Of a stretch of DNA of 64,000 nucleotides, positions 9,445-18,270 are shown piece by piece. The position numbers and the translations under genes were made by a program. The notes under the pieces were generated by a model. It did not search any database. It saw nothing but the letters and a program-made list of their open reading frames with translations, and was not told the DNA's origin. Each line of letters begins with the position of its first letter. Position 1 is the stretch's first letter. Source of the DNA: Pseudoalteromonas sp. MMG007 (GTDB lineage: Bacteria > Pseudomonadota > Gammaproteobacteria > Enterobacterales > Alteromonadaceae); the NCBI RefSeq assembly GCF_018100985.1, contig NZ_JAGJEI010000001.1, positions 124,001-188,000 on the forward strand, written 5' to 3'.

Positions 9445-10194
9445 ATGTCTTTAAAGATTAAAGCAGCAAAATTATCTGATGTTATTTTACAGCAACTCGA
9501 GAACATGATTCTTGAAGGCTCTTTAGCGCCAGGTGAAAAACTGCCGCCAGAGCGTGAATTAGCCAAACAGTTTGAGGTTTCTCGTCCTTCATTGCGTGAA
9601 GCAATCCAAAAGTTAGAAGCTAAAGGGTTGGTAACACGTAGGCAAGGCGGGGGCACATTTGTAAAAAATCAGCTTGAAGAAGGCCTTACCGATCCGCTGT
9701 TTGATTTGATCAGTAAGCATCCTGAATCACAATTTGATTTACTTGAATTTCGTCATGCGCTTGAAGGGATCGCGGCTTATTACGCAGCGCTTCGTGGTAC
9801 TAGTACTGATTTTACCAAAGTTAAACAAAGCTTTGATAAAATTGCTCAAGTGAATAACGATTTACAGCTAAAAGCCAAAGCAATTAATGCATTTCACTTT
9901 AGTGTTGCCGAAGCCTCACATAACGTGGTTTTACTTCACTTAGTGCGAGGCATGCAAGCGCTTCTTGAGCAAAATGTATTGCAAAATTTAACGGTTTTAT
10001 TAAAAAAACCAGATATAAGCAATCAGTTAGCACAGCACAGGCGTTTATTAATGGATGCCGTAATTGATGGCAACCCAGAACAAGCCCGTTTAGCAAGTAA
10101 TGCCCATTTAGCATTTATTGAAGAAGCATTACTTGAAGCGGGTAAAGAACATTCGCGAATTGAACGTAGTTTAAGACGCACAAAACAAAATTAA
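9445..10194 (+). CDS. pdhR: Pyruvate dehydrogenase complex repressor PdhR (GntR family)
   Basis: The 249-residue GntR-family regulator has an N-terminal winged helix (about 10-75; PPERELAKQFEVSRPSLREA is the recognition unit) and a C-terminal all-helical FCD ligand domain with His and Asp/Glu metal ligands. It lies directly upstream of aceE-aceF-lpd on the same strand, as in E. coli. Two TGGT-N3-ACCA operators are present upstream. PdhR represses the PDH operon and in E. coli senses pyruvate. The RBS before the ATG is weak (ACGTGGACGTTGATTA), so modest translation is likely. Confidence 0.95.
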   Translation: MSLKIKAAKLSDVILQQLENMILEGSLAPGEKLPPERELAKQFEVSRPSLREAIQKLEAKGLVTRRQGGGTFVKNQLEEGLTDPLFDLISKHPESQFDLLEFRHALEGIAAYYAALRGTSTDFTKVKQSFDKIAQVNNDLQLKAKAINAFHFSVAEASHNVVLLHLVRGMQALLEQNVLQNLTVLLKKPDISNQLAQHRRLLMDAVIDGNPEQARLASNAHLAFIEEALLEAGKEHSRIERSLRRTKQN

Positions 10195-10284
10195 GCTAAT
10201 ACGCTGTACTTAGAACACACAAAATTAAGTATACGTGGTATTAAATTAACAACATTCGTATTTTAAACATAAGGAAACCTCCAT

Positions 10285-12951
10285 ATGTCTGAAGTCAATA
10301 AAATTGACGTAGACGCGCTAGAAACACAAGAGTGGTTACAAGCTCTTGAATCAGTTGTGCGCGAAGAAGGTGTTGAACGAGCTCAGTTTTTACTTGAGCA
10401 AGTGTTAGAGCAAGCCCGTTTAGACGGCGTTGATATGCCAACTGGCACAACAACTAACTACGTTAATACTATTCCAGTAGATCAAGAACCGGCTTACCCA
10501 GGGGATGTAAACCTTGAGCGTCGAATTCGTTCGATTATTCGTTGGAATGCAATCATGATTGTATTGCGTGCATCGAAAAAAGATCTCGACTTAGGCGGCC
10601 ATATGGCGTCTTACCAATCATCTGCTGCTTTTTACGAAGTGTGTTTTAACCACTTTTTTAAAGCGCCAAATGATGTAGACGGCGGTGACTTAGTTTACTA
10701 CCAAGGTCATATTTCTCCGGGTATTTATGCGCGTGCATTTGTTGAAGGGCGCTTAAGTGCAGACCAACTTGATAACTTCCGTCAAGAAGTAGATGGCAAA
10801 GGTTTACCATCATACCCTCATCCTAAATTAATGCCTGAATTTTGGCAGTTCCCAACGGTATCTATGGGCTTAGGTCCAATTGCATCTATTTACCAAGCGC
10901 GTTTCTTAAAATACTTAGATGGCCGTGGCTTAAAAGACACTAAAAACCAACGTGTATATGCGTTTTTAGGTGATGGTGAAATGGATGAGCCAGAATCACG
11001 CGGCGCAATCTCATTTGCTGCACGTGAAAAACTAGACAACCTTTGTTACCTAATTAACTGTAACTTACAGCGTTTAGATGGCCCAGTTATGGGTAACGGT
11101 AAAATTATTCAAGAACTAGAAGGCTTATTTAAAGGCGCTGGTTGGAACGTCATTAAAGTTGTATGGGGCAGTGGTTGGGATATCCTGCTTGCTAAAGATA
11201 CAACAGGTAAATTACTACAATTGATGAACGAAACAATTGATGGTGATTACCAAACATATAAAGCAAAAGATGGCGCGTACGTACGTGAGCACTTCTTTGG
11301 TCGTTACCCAGAAACAGCTGCACTTGTTGCAGATATGACGGATGACGAAATTTTTGCGCTTAAGCGTGGTGGTCATGAGCCATCTAAACTTTATGCTGCA
11401 TTTAAAAAGGCAGAGCAAACAAACGACCGCCCTACTGTAATTCTTGCTAAAACTGTAAAAGGTTACGGCATGGGTGAAGCAGCTGAAGGTAAAAACATTG
11501 CGCACCAAGTGAAGAAAATGGACATGAGCCATGTTGAACACTTACGTGATCGTTTAGGCCTACAAGATTTAGTATCTGAAGAGCAAATTAAAGATCTTCC
11601 ATACTTAACACTTGAAGAAGGCTCAGAAGAATACAAGTACTTACACGCACGCCGTGATGCACTTAAAGGTTACACACCGACACGTATTCCTAAGTTTACT
11701 GAAGAGCTAAAACTGCCAGAAGTAGACGCATTTAAGCCGCTACTTGAAGAGCAAAAACGTGATATTTCTACCACAATGGGCTTTGTACGTGCACTTAATG
11801 TGTTACTAAAAGACAAAGGTATTGGTAAAAACATCGTGCCAATTATTGCCGATGAAGCACGTACATTTGGTATGGAAGGTTTATTCCGTCAAATCGGTAT
11901 TTACAATCCACATGGCCAAAACTACACCCCTCAAGACCGTGATATTGTTTCTTACTACAAAGAAGCAACATCAGGCCAAGTACTTCAAGAAGGTATTAAC
12001 GAGCTAGGTGCAATGTCGTCATGGGTAGCTGCTGCAACATCTTACAGCACGAACGATTTACCTATGATCCCATTCTATATTTACTACTCTATGTTTGGTT
12101 TCCAACGTGTTGGCGACATGGCATGGATGGCAGGGGATCAACAAGCACGTGGTTTCTTATTAGGTGCAACGGCAGGTCGTACTACGCTAAATGGTGAAGG
12201 TCTACAGCACGAAGATGGTCACAGCCACATTCTTGCAAATACGGTTCCTAACTGTATTTCTTACGACCCAACGTACGCATTTGAAGTAGCGGTAATTATT
12301 CAAGATGGTATTCGTCGTATGTACGGTGAAAACCAAGAAAATATTTACTACTACCTAACGCTTATGAACGAAAACTACCATCAGCCAGCTATGCCAGAAG
12401 GCGCTGAAGAAGGTATTCGTAAAGGTATTTACAAGCTTGAAAGTTACGAAGGTAAAAAAGCCAACGTACAGCTATTAAGCTCAGGTACTATCATGACTGA
12501 AGTACGTAAAGCGGCAGCCATTTTAAGCGAAGATTACGGCATTGCCTCAGATGTTTACTCAGTAACCTCATTCAATGAGCTTACACGTGATGGCCAAGAC
12601 GTTGAGCGTTTCAACATGCTTAACCCTGAAAGCGAGCAAAAAACACCGTACATTACGAGCGTATTAAACGATTCAGTAACTGTTGCTGCTACCGATTACA
12701 TGAAAAACTACGCAGAGCAAGCGCGTTCATTTATTCCAAGCAGCAACTATAAAGTGCTTGGTACAGATGGTTACGGACGTTCTGATAGCCGTGAAAACTT
12801 ACGTCGTCACTTTGAAGTTAATGCAAGCTACGTGGTTGTTGCTACGTTATCTGAACTTGCTAAACGCGGTGATGTTGAAAAGTCAGTGGTTGTTGAAGCA
12901 ATTAAAAAGTTCGACATTGACACAAACAAACTAAATCCACTGTACGCATAA
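10285..12951 (+). CDS. aceE: Pyruvate dehydrogenase E1 component (homodimeric)
   Basis: E1 decarboxylates pyruvate with thiamine diphosphate and reductively acetylates the E2 lipoyl groups. At 888 residues it matches the homodimeric AceE of enterics. The thiamine-binding [10 protein letters not shown]...[11 protein letters not shown] motif is near 230-265. HisH-type active-site segments such as [25 protein letters not shown] and LQHEDGHSH are present. An AAGGAA ribosome site precedes the ATG. It is 91 bp after pdhR and 11 bp before aceF, forming one operon. The protein is cytosolic and part of the multienzyme PDH complex. Confidence 0.98.
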   Translation: MSEVNKIDVDALETQEWLQALESVVREEGVERAQFLLEQVLEQARLDGVDMPTGTTTNYVNTIPVDQEPAYPGDVNLERRIRSIIRWNAIMIVLRASKKDLDLGGHMASYQSSAAFYEVCFNHFFKAPNDVDGGDLVYYQGHISPGIYARAFVEGRLSADQLDNFRQEVDGKGLPSYPHPKLMPEFWQFPTVSMGLGPIASIYQARFLKYLDGRGLKDTKNQRVYAFLGDGEMDEPESRGAISFAAREKLDNLCYLINCNLQRLDGPVMGNGKIIQELEGLFKGAGWNVIKVVWGSGWDILLAKDTTGKLLQLMNETIDGDYQTYKAKDGAYVREHFFGRYPETAALVADMTDDEIFALKRGGHEPSKLYAAFKKAEQTNDRPTVILAKTVKGYGMGEAAEGKNIAHQVKKMDMSHVEHLRDRLGLQDLVSEEQIKDLPYLTLEEGSEEYKYLHARRDALKGYTPTRIPKFTEELKLPEVDAFKPLLEEQKRDISTTMGFVRALNVLLKDKGIGKNIVPIIADEARTFGMEGLFRQIGIYNPHGQNYTPQDRDIVSYYKEATSGQVLQEGINELGAMSSWVAAATSYSTNDLPMIPFYIYYSMFGFQRVGDMAWMAGDQQARGFLLGATAGRTTLNGEGLQHEDGHSHILANTVPNCISYDPTYAFEVAVIIQDGIRRMYGENQENIYYYLTLMNENYHQPAMPEGAEEGIRKGIYKLESYEGKKANVQLLSSGTIMTEVRKAAAILSEDYGIASDVYSVTSFNELTRDGQDVERFNMLNPESEQKTPYITSVLNDSVTVAATDYMKNYAEQARSFIPSSNYKVLGTDGYGRSDSRENLRRHFEVNASYVVVATLSELAKRGDVEKSVVVEAIKKFDIDTNKLNPLYA

Positions 12952-12961
12952 GAGGTTTGCA

Positions 12962-14866
12962 ATGAGTATTGAAATTAAAGTACCAGATATCGGTGGCGAT
13001 GACGTAGAAGTAACCGAAATCCTAGTAAGCGTTGGCGACAAAGTAGATGTTGACCAATCGCTACTAACCGTTGAAGGCGACAAAGCATCAATGGAAGTAC
13101 CTGCTGCGCAAGCAGGTACAGTAAAAGAAATTAAAGTAAGTGAAGGCGACACGGTTACTACCGGTTCGTTAATCATGATTTTTGAAGGCGAAGAGTCAGG
13201 TTCACAAAGTGAGCCAGAAGCGCCAGCTAAAACTGAAGCATCTGCACCAGCAGAAGCTTCAGGTTCTTCAACTAAAGAAGTAACCGTACCAGATATTGGT
13301 GACGACGAAGTTGAAGTAACAGAAATCATGGTTGCCGTTGGTGACAGCGTAGATGAAGAGCAGTCAATTTTAAGTGTTGAAGGCGATAAAGCATCTATGG
13401 AAGTACCAGCACCTTTTGCCGGTACTGTAAAAGAAATTAAAGTAACCGAAGGCGACAAAGTAAAAACAGGCTCTTTAGTGTTTGTTTTTGAAGTTGCCGG
13501 TTCAAGTGCTCCTGCATCAGATGCACCTAAGCAAGAATCTGCACCAGCAGAAGCTGCTCAAAGCACACAGCCAAGCACAAAAGAAGTAAACGTGCCTGAT
13601 ATTGGCGATGATGAAGTTGAAGTAACTGAAATTATGGTTGCTGTTGGCGATACAGTTGAAGAAGAGCAATCTATCTTAAACGTTGAAGGCGACAAAGCGG
13701 CAATGGAAGTACCAGCGCCGTTTGCAGGCACTGTTAAAGAAATTAAAGTAACAGCTGGCGACAAAGTTAAAACTGGCTCCCTTGTGTTTGTATTTGAAGT
13801 GGCGGGTAGTGCTCCTGCACAGGCTTCAGCACCTGCTGAGCAAAAGCCAGCTGCCGCACCTGCAAAAGCAGAGTCTGCGCCAGCTCCTAAAGCTGAGAAA
13901 GCGAGCAATGAAAGCTTTGAAAATAACAGCGCGTATGCACATGCATCACCTGTTGTTCGCCGTTTAGCGCGTGAGTTTGGTATTAACTTAGCAAACGTTA
14001 AAGGCTCAGGCCGTAAAAACCGCGTAGTTAAAGAAGACGTGCAAAACTACGTTAAAAACTTAGTTAAGCAAGTTGAGTCAGGCCAATTACCTGCTGGTAA
14101 AGGTAATGCGGGCGGTGGTGAACTTGGTTTAATTCCTTGGCCAAAAGTAGATTTTGCTAAATTTGGCGAAATTGAAGAGAAAAAACTATCACGCATTCAA
14201 AAGCTATCAGGTAAAAACTTACACCGTAACTGGGTACAAATCCCACATGTTACACAGTTTGACGAAGCTGATATCACAAGCCTTGAAGTATTCCGTAAAG
14301 AGCAGAATGTACTTAGCGAGAAGAAAAAGCTGGGTGTTAAAATCACACCACTTGTGTTTGTGATGAAAGCAGCGGCAAAAGTACTTGCTGAATTCCCAAC
14401 ATTTAACTCGTCACTGTCTGAGGATGGCGAAAGCTTAATTCTTAAGAAATACATTAACATTGGTGTTGCGGTAGATACACCTAATGGCTTAGTTGTTCCT
14501 GTATTTAAAGATGTGGACAAAAAAGGCATTATGGAACTATCTCGCGAGCTAATGGATATTTCTAAAAAAGCGCGTGAAGGTAAATTGACGTCGTCTGATA
14601 TGCAAGGTGGCTGTTTTACTATTTCAAGCTTAGGCGGCATTGGCGGTACGGCATTTACGCCGATTGTTAATGCACCAGAGGTTGCTATTTTAGGTGTATC
14701 TAAATCTGAAATGAAACCTAAGTGGAATGGTAAAGACTTTGAACCAAAACTAATGGTTCCGCTGTCTATGTCGTACGATCACCGTGTGATTGACGGTGCC
14801 CTAGCAGCACGCTTTACAGCAACGCTTGCTAGCTACATGAGCGATATTCGTCAATTAGTGATGTAA
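12962..14866 (+). CDS. aceF: Dihydrolipoamide acetyltransferase (PDH E2), three lipoyl domains
   Basis: E2 forms the PDH core and transfers acetyl from lipoyl-lysine to CoA. The 634 residues contain three tandem lipoyl domains with lipoylated lysines at about K41, K143 and K245 (EGDKA(S/A)MEVPA). They are joined by Ala/Pro/Glu-rich flexible linkers (about 80-103, 180-206, 282-315). A peripheral subunit-binding domain follows (about 328-365; [14 protein letters not shown]), then the catalytic domain ending with DHRVIDGA. Lipoyl domains 2 and 3 are nearly identical in protein and DNA, pointing to recent duplication or gene conversion. E. coli also has three. Confidence 0.98.
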   Translation: MSIEIKVPDIGGDDVEVTEILVSVGDKVDVDQSLLTVEGDKASMEVPAAQAGTVKEIKVSEGDTVTTGSLIMIFEGEESGSQSEPEAPAKTEASAPAEASGSSTKEVTVPDIGDDEVEVTEIMVAVGDSVDEEQSILSVEGDKASMEVPAPFAGTVKEIKVTEGDKVKTGSLVFVFEVAGSSAPASDAPKQESAPAEAAQSTQPSTKEVNVPDIGDDEVEVTEIMVAVGDTVEEEQSILNVEGDKAAMEVPAPFAGTVKEIKVTAGDKVKTGSLVFVFEVAGSAPAQASAPAEQKPAAAPAKAESAPAPKAEKASNESFENNSAYAHASPVVRRLAREFGINLANVKGSGRKNRVVKEDVQNYVKNLVKQVESGQLPAGKGNAGGGELGLIPWPKVDFAKFGEIEEKKLSRIQKLSGKNLHRNWVQIPHVTQFDEADITSLEVFRKEQNVLSEKKKLGVKITPLVFVMKAAAKVLAEFPTFNSSLSEDGESLILKKYINIGVAVDTPNGLVVPVFKDVDKKGIMELSRELMDISKKAREGKLTSSDMQGGCFTISSLGGIGGTAFTPIVNAPEVAILGVSKSEMKPKWNGKDFEPKLMVPLSMSYDHRVIDGALAARFTATLASYMSDIRQLVM

Positions 14867-14888
14867 TCGCTACAATATGAACAAAATC

Positions 14889-14922
14889 AAATCCCAGCCA
14901 GTTGTTTTTAGCTGGGATTTTT
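14889..14922 (+). terminator. aceF terminator
   Basis: AAATCCCAGC / GCTGGGATTT stem with a 12-base loop, followed by T residues. It separates aceF from lpd, implying that lpd is also served by its own promoter in the 15 kb gap. Confidence 0.85.
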
Positions 14923-15041
14923 ACTATATGCAATGATACAATCTTTGCACTATTTGTGAATTGCTCTGATTTTCTGCCCATGCAGAAACATGGCAGTTAA
15001 ATTTTAGGGCAGTGTCCCGTTCAAACAATTAAGGTAATAGC

Positions 15042-16469
15042 ATGAGCAACGAATTAAAAACTCAAGTTGTTGTACTAGGCGGTGGTCCTGGTGGTTACTC
15101 TGCGGCTTTCCGTGCTGCTGACTTGGGCTTAGAAGTTACATTGGTAGAATCGCGTGAAACATTAGGCGGCGTATGTCTTAATGTTGGTTGTATTCCTTCA
15201 AAAGCACTTTTACACGTGGCTAAAGTGATTGATGACGCTGCAGAAATGTCATCTCACGGTGTTACTTTTGGCGCTCCGCAAATTGATTTAGACAAAATTC
15301 GCTCTTGGAAAGAGTCGGTTGTTGGCCAGCTTACTGGTGGCTTAGACGGCATGGCTAAGATGCGTAAAGTTAAAGTTGTACCAGGTTACGGTAAGTTTAC
15401 TGGCAGCAACACTTTAGACGTTGAAGGTGCTGACGGCACAACAACTATTACATTTGATAATGCAATTATTGCTGCGGGTTCTAAACCTGTAAGTTTACCG
15501 TTCATCCCAGAAGATGACCGCGTAATTGATTCAACGGGTGCATTAGAACTTAAAGACATTCCAGAGAAGCTACTTGTTTTAGGCGGTGGTATCATCGGTC
15601 TAGAAATGGGTACTGTTTACCGCGCATTGGGTTCTGACATTGATGTTGTTGAGTTCGCAGACCAATTAGTACCGGCTGCTGATAAAGATATCATCAAGAT
15701 TTACCAAAAATACGTAAGCAAGAAATTCAATGTTATGCTTTCAACTAAAGTTGTTGGCGTTGAAGCGAAAGATGATGGCTTATACGTTACTTTTGAAGGC
15801 AAAAATGCACCAGCTGAACCAGTACGTTACGACAAAGTACTTGTTGCAGTAGGCCGTACGCCTAACGGTAACTTGCTTGATGCTGACAAAGCAGGTGTTA
15901 ATGTTGATGAACGTGGCTTTATTAATGTTGATAAGCAACTTAAAACAAACGTAGACCATATTTTTGCGATTGGTGACTTAGTTGGCCAACCTATGCTTGC
16001 GCATAAAGCGGTTCATGAAGGTCATGTTGCTGCTGAAGTTATTTCTGGTCAGAAGCATTTCTTCGATCCTAAATGTATTCCTTCAATTGCTTACACTGAC
16101 CCAGAAATCGCGTGGGTAGGTGTTACTGAGAAAGAAGCAAAAGAGCAAGGCTTAAGTATTGAAACTGCGGTATTCCCGTGGGCAGCATCAGGTCGCGCAA
16201 TTGCATCTGCTCGTACTGAAGGTTCTACTAAGCTTATCTTTGATAAAGACAGTGGCCGTGTAATCGGTGGTGCTATGGTGGGTATTAACGCAGGCGAAAT
16301 GCTTGGCGAAATCGGCTTAGCAGTTGAAATGGGCGCAGACGGTGAAGATTTAGCACTTACTATTCATGCTCACCCAACATTGAACGAGTCTATTGGCCTT
16401 GCAGCTGAAATTTTTGAAGGTTCGATCACTGATTTACCAAACAAAAAAGCAGTTAAAAAGAAAAAGTAA
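15042..16469 (+). CDS. lpd: Dihydrolipoamide dehydrogenase (E3)
   Basis: This FAD enzyme reoxidises dihydrolipoyl groups of the pyruvate and 2-oxoglutarate dehydrogenases with NAD. The 475-residue protein begins with the FAD Rossmann motif GGGPGGYSAA. The redox-active disulfide is in GGVCLNVGCIPSK (about 40-52), a second NAD-binding GGGIIGLEMG is near 183, the FAD-binding FAIGDLVG near 311, and the catalytic His-Glu in HAHPTLNE near 445. The ATG is preceded by AAGGTAAT. A strong terminator separates it from aceF, so it may be independently regulated. Confidence 0.98.
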   Translation: MSNELKTQVVVLGGGPGGYSAAFRAADLGLEVTLVESRETLGGVCLNVGCIPSKALLHVAKVIDDAAEMSSHGVTFGAPQIDLDKIRSWKESVVGQLTGGLDGMAKMRKVKVVPGYGKFTGSNTLDVEGADGTTTITFDNAIIAAGSKPVSLPFIPEDDRVIDSTGALELKDIPEKLLVLGGGIIGLEMGTVYRALGSDIDVVEFADQLVPAADKDIIKIYQKYVSKKFNVMLSTKVVGVEAKDDGLYVTFEGKNAPAEPVRYDKVLVAVGRTPNGNLLDADKAGVNVDERGFINVDKQLKTNVDHIFAIGDLVGQPMLAHKAVHEGHVAAEVISGQKHFFDPKCIPSIAYTDPEIAWVGVTEKEAKEQGLSIETAVFPWAASGRAIASARTEGSTKLIFDKDSGRVIGGAMVGINAGEMLGEIGLAVEMGADGEDLALTIHAHPTLNESIGLAAEIFEGSITDLPNKKAVKKKK

Positions 16470-16493
16470 TTTAACTTTTTAATTTAGTTTTAT

Positions 16494-16520
16494 AAAAACC
16501 CAGCCTTAGCTGGGTTTTTT
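16494..16520 (+). terminator. lpd terminator
   Basis: AAAAACCCAGC CTTA GCTGGGTTTTTT hairpin, 25 bp after the lpd stop codon. Confidence 0.9.
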
Positions 16521-16594
16521 ATTTTGCGGACGTGGGTTTACACTTTGCAATGCGCTACAATACGCGCCGATCAAATTTAAGGTAATTAATCACT

Positions 16595-17284
16595 GTGGCC
16601 AACTCTTTTAAAAACTCCGTACTGGCATTGCGTGCTCAGCAAATTAGCGAATCACGTCGTGAGTTTAATGCCAGAGGCGGTAAAATGAACCGTTGTGAGC
16701 AATGTTTAATAGCCAAGCATTACTGTATTTGTGATGATGCAGAGCAAGCAGAGTGCGGCGCTGCTGTGTGTTTATTGATGTATCATAATGAAAGCTTTAA
16801 GCCTTCAAATACTGGGCGTTTAATTGCTGAAATAATACCAGATAACCACGCATTTAGATGGGATAGAACAGATCCCGATCCTGCGCTTTTAGCTTTAATT
16901 AATGATCCGCAATATCAACCTATGGTTGTTTTTCCTGCTGAAGATGTTGAGCAGGGCAGAGCGGTTACAGAGGTTAATACTGTGCAAGGCAAAAAGCCGC
17001 TATTTATTTTTTTAGATGGTACATGGCGTGAAGCTAAAAAAATGATCCGTAAAAGCCCATATCTAGATAACTTGCCTGTATTGTCTGTTACTGCTGATAA
17101 ACTATCTGATTATCGCTTACGTGTAGCGCCTCATGCGCATCAACTTGGTACTGCTGAGGTTGGCATTATGGTGCTTGCCCTTGCGGGAGAGACTGAAGCC
17201 TCTAACAAATTAGAAAATCACTTTATTAAGTTTCGCGATGCATACTTATTAGGTAAGCGAAATAAAGGTAGGCCAGTAGTATAA
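16595..17284 (+). CDS. tapT: tRNA-uridine aminocarboxypropyltransferase (DTW domain, TapT)
   Basis: The 229-residue DTW-domain protein resembles E. coli YfiP/TapT, which makes acp3U47 in tRNA from S-adenosylmethionine. A cysteine cluster (CEQC...CICDD, about 34-48) precedes the DTW domain. The signature is in LDGTWREAKKM, followed by RKSPYL and YRLRVAP. The start is a GTG with AAGGT ten bases upstream. I prefer it to the ATG at 16684 because the extra N-terminal residues (VLALRAQQI...ARGGKMNRC) match the E. coli N-terminus. The repeat element at 17285 begins directly after the stop codon. Confidence 0.88.
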   Translation: MANSFKNSVLALRAQQISESRREFNARGGKMNRCEQCLIAKHYCICDDAEQAECGAAVCLLMYHNESFKPSNTGRLIAEIIPDNHAFRWDRTDPDPALLALINDPQYQPMVVFPAEDVEQGRAVTEVNTVQGKKPLFIFLDGTWREAKKMIRKSPYLDNLPVLSVTADKLSDYRLRVAPHAHQLGTAEVGIMVLALAGETEASNKLENHFIKFRDAYLLGKRNKGRPVV

Positions 17285-17491
17285 TACCAATGTGCAATAA
17301 TACTTAATCATTCTGCAGGGCTAAACGTATCGGCACCTGCGTTAAAAAATTCTCATTTACGACTGCATGGATGCAGAAGGTAAAGCAATGCAGGAGCAAT
17401 TGCCGAGAACAACTAAATAGCGAATTTTTTGCTTCGCTATCAACACGTTTTTCCAGCCTCAAAATAGCTCACTTAATTAAGCGAATTGGTA
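17285..17491 (+). repeat. Dispersed 207-bp intergenic repeat, copy 1
   Basis: Begins at TACCAAT immediately after the tapT stop codon and ends with the inverted AATTGGTA. The core, with CTGCAT-GG-ATGCAG (17363-17376) and GCAAT...ATTGC inverted repeats, recurs at 29013-29218 (reverse) and 43063-43269. A hairpin TAGCGAA (17418-17424) / TTCGCTA (17433-17439) lies near the right end. There is no coding potential. It is MITE-like in length and end structure; origin and function are unknown. Confidence 0.85.
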
Positions 17492-17510
17492 CAATTACTG
17501 AATTTTGGGC

Positions 17511-17543
17511 AAAGAAAAGCGCGCTCTATCTCTAGGCGCGCTT
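17511..17543 (-). terminator. csrB intrinsic terminator
   Basis: On the minus strand, AAGCGCGC / GCGCGCTT with an 11-base loop is followed by TTCTTT. It is a very stable GC stem in an AT-rich setting. Confidence 0.9.
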
Positions 17544-17984
17544 GCGGAATCTTCTAATTTTCTGCATCCTGCAATTGAACTTAATCAACTCCAATATTCA
17601 CTAATCCATGTTTATTACTATATTACTTTTTAGTTCTATATAATTTAGGCTATCCGGGCCTATTTCCTTAAAATCCTTAAACATCCTGTATAGTAAAAAC
17701 TATTACCAGTCCTTATCTGCACATACTTGTGCTTCCATGTGTTAATCAATCCGTTGTGTTACCTAAAAAGGCCTGTCCATTTATTCCTACATCCTGTTAA
17801 ACAACTTAATCCTCAGTTGCTTCCTTTACGTACCATCCTGATACTATCCTTTGTGCAACAATCCATTGCGATACTCATCCTGAGCCTGTCCTAATTTCCG
17901 TGTTGTCCGTATTAACCTAATCATTGGTTGTTCGAGTAAGTAGTCCATTTCCTTTTACTCGATAAGCATCACTGCTTGGTTGAT
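17511..17984 (-). ncRNA. csrB: CsrB/RsmZ-type CsrA-sequestering small RNA
   Basis: On the minus strand this gene-free segment holds 24 GGA motifs in about 450 bases, while the plus strand of the same stretch has almost none. Five are exact CAGGATG, the CsrB repeat consensus. Several lie in loops of small stems (CAACT-GAGGATTA-AGTTG, GGC-CCGGATA-GCC, TGCA-GGA-TGCA). It ends in a strong terminator at 17517-17543 followed by a U-rich tail. A TATAAT at 17991-17996 sets a likely start near 17984, and a GacA-type box lies upstream. CsrB-family RNAs bind many CsrA dimers and relieve CsrA repression of mRNAs under BarA/UvrY (GacS/GacA) control. At about 470 nt it is longer than E. coli CsrB (about 370 nt). 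The exact 5' end is inferred. Confidence 0.87.
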
Positions 17985-17990
17985 GTAGTA

Positions 17991-17996
17991 ATTATA
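17991..17996 (-). promoter_or_regulatory. csrB -10 box
   Basis: A perfect TATAAT on the minus strand, seven bases before the inferred csrB start. The -35 region (CTACTT/TACTTT near 18013-18019) is a poor match to TTGACA, as expected for an activator-dependent promoter. Confidence 0.65.
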
Positions 17997-18142
17997 ATGG
18001 CTAACTCTAAGTAAAGTAGGATATAAACTACATTAAACTCCCTTTCACATAATCGTAAAGTTTGAAAATTCCATTTAAAACATAATGTTAATCTTGAGTT
18101 TCTGTTTTTTTATGACGTTTTTTACTCATTAGCTGCCATATC

Positions 18143-18160
18143 CGTGAGATATGTCTTACG
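18143..18160. promoter_or_regulatory. GacA/UvrY-type response-regulator box for csrB
   Basis: GTGAG-ATATGT-CTTAC fits the GacA upstream activating sequence TGTAAG-N6-CTTACA with the exact N6 spacing and one mismatch inside the core half-sites. It is centred about 155 bp upstream of the csrB -10 box, similar to the distance in rsmY/rsmZ genes. Binding is inferred. Confidence 0.7.
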
Positions 18161-18242
18161 CGCAATTTCCTTTTTGGGCGTTATTTAAATATTTACATTT
18201 ATTTAAAGTGTGCACTTTTTAGCTGGTCGCGGTAGAATTCTT

Positions 18243-18257
18243 TGATAATAATTGCTA
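18243..18257. promoter_or_regulatory. Possible Fur box before fbpA
   Basis: TGATAATAATTGCTA matches 11 of 14 dyad positions of the 7-1-7 Fur consensus (TGATAAT-n-ATTATCA). It lies just after a possible -10 TAGAAT (18233-18238) and 14 bp before the fbpA ATG, where bound Fur would block transcription. Confidence 0.55.
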
Positions 18258-18270
18258 TTTAGGTGAAGTA

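Noticed and set aside
12931..13908. Long reverse-strand reading frames over aceF
   Set aside because: They mirror the Ala/Pro/Glu-rich repeats of aceF in the antisense frame and are Ser/Thr/Pro low-complexity with no ribosome site or homology pattern.
17511..17984. Possible CRISPR or tandem-repeat array suggested by recurring ATCCTG words
   Set aside because: Spacing is irregular and only 5-7 bases recur. The strand-biased GGA pattern with promoter and terminator fits a CsrB-type RNA.
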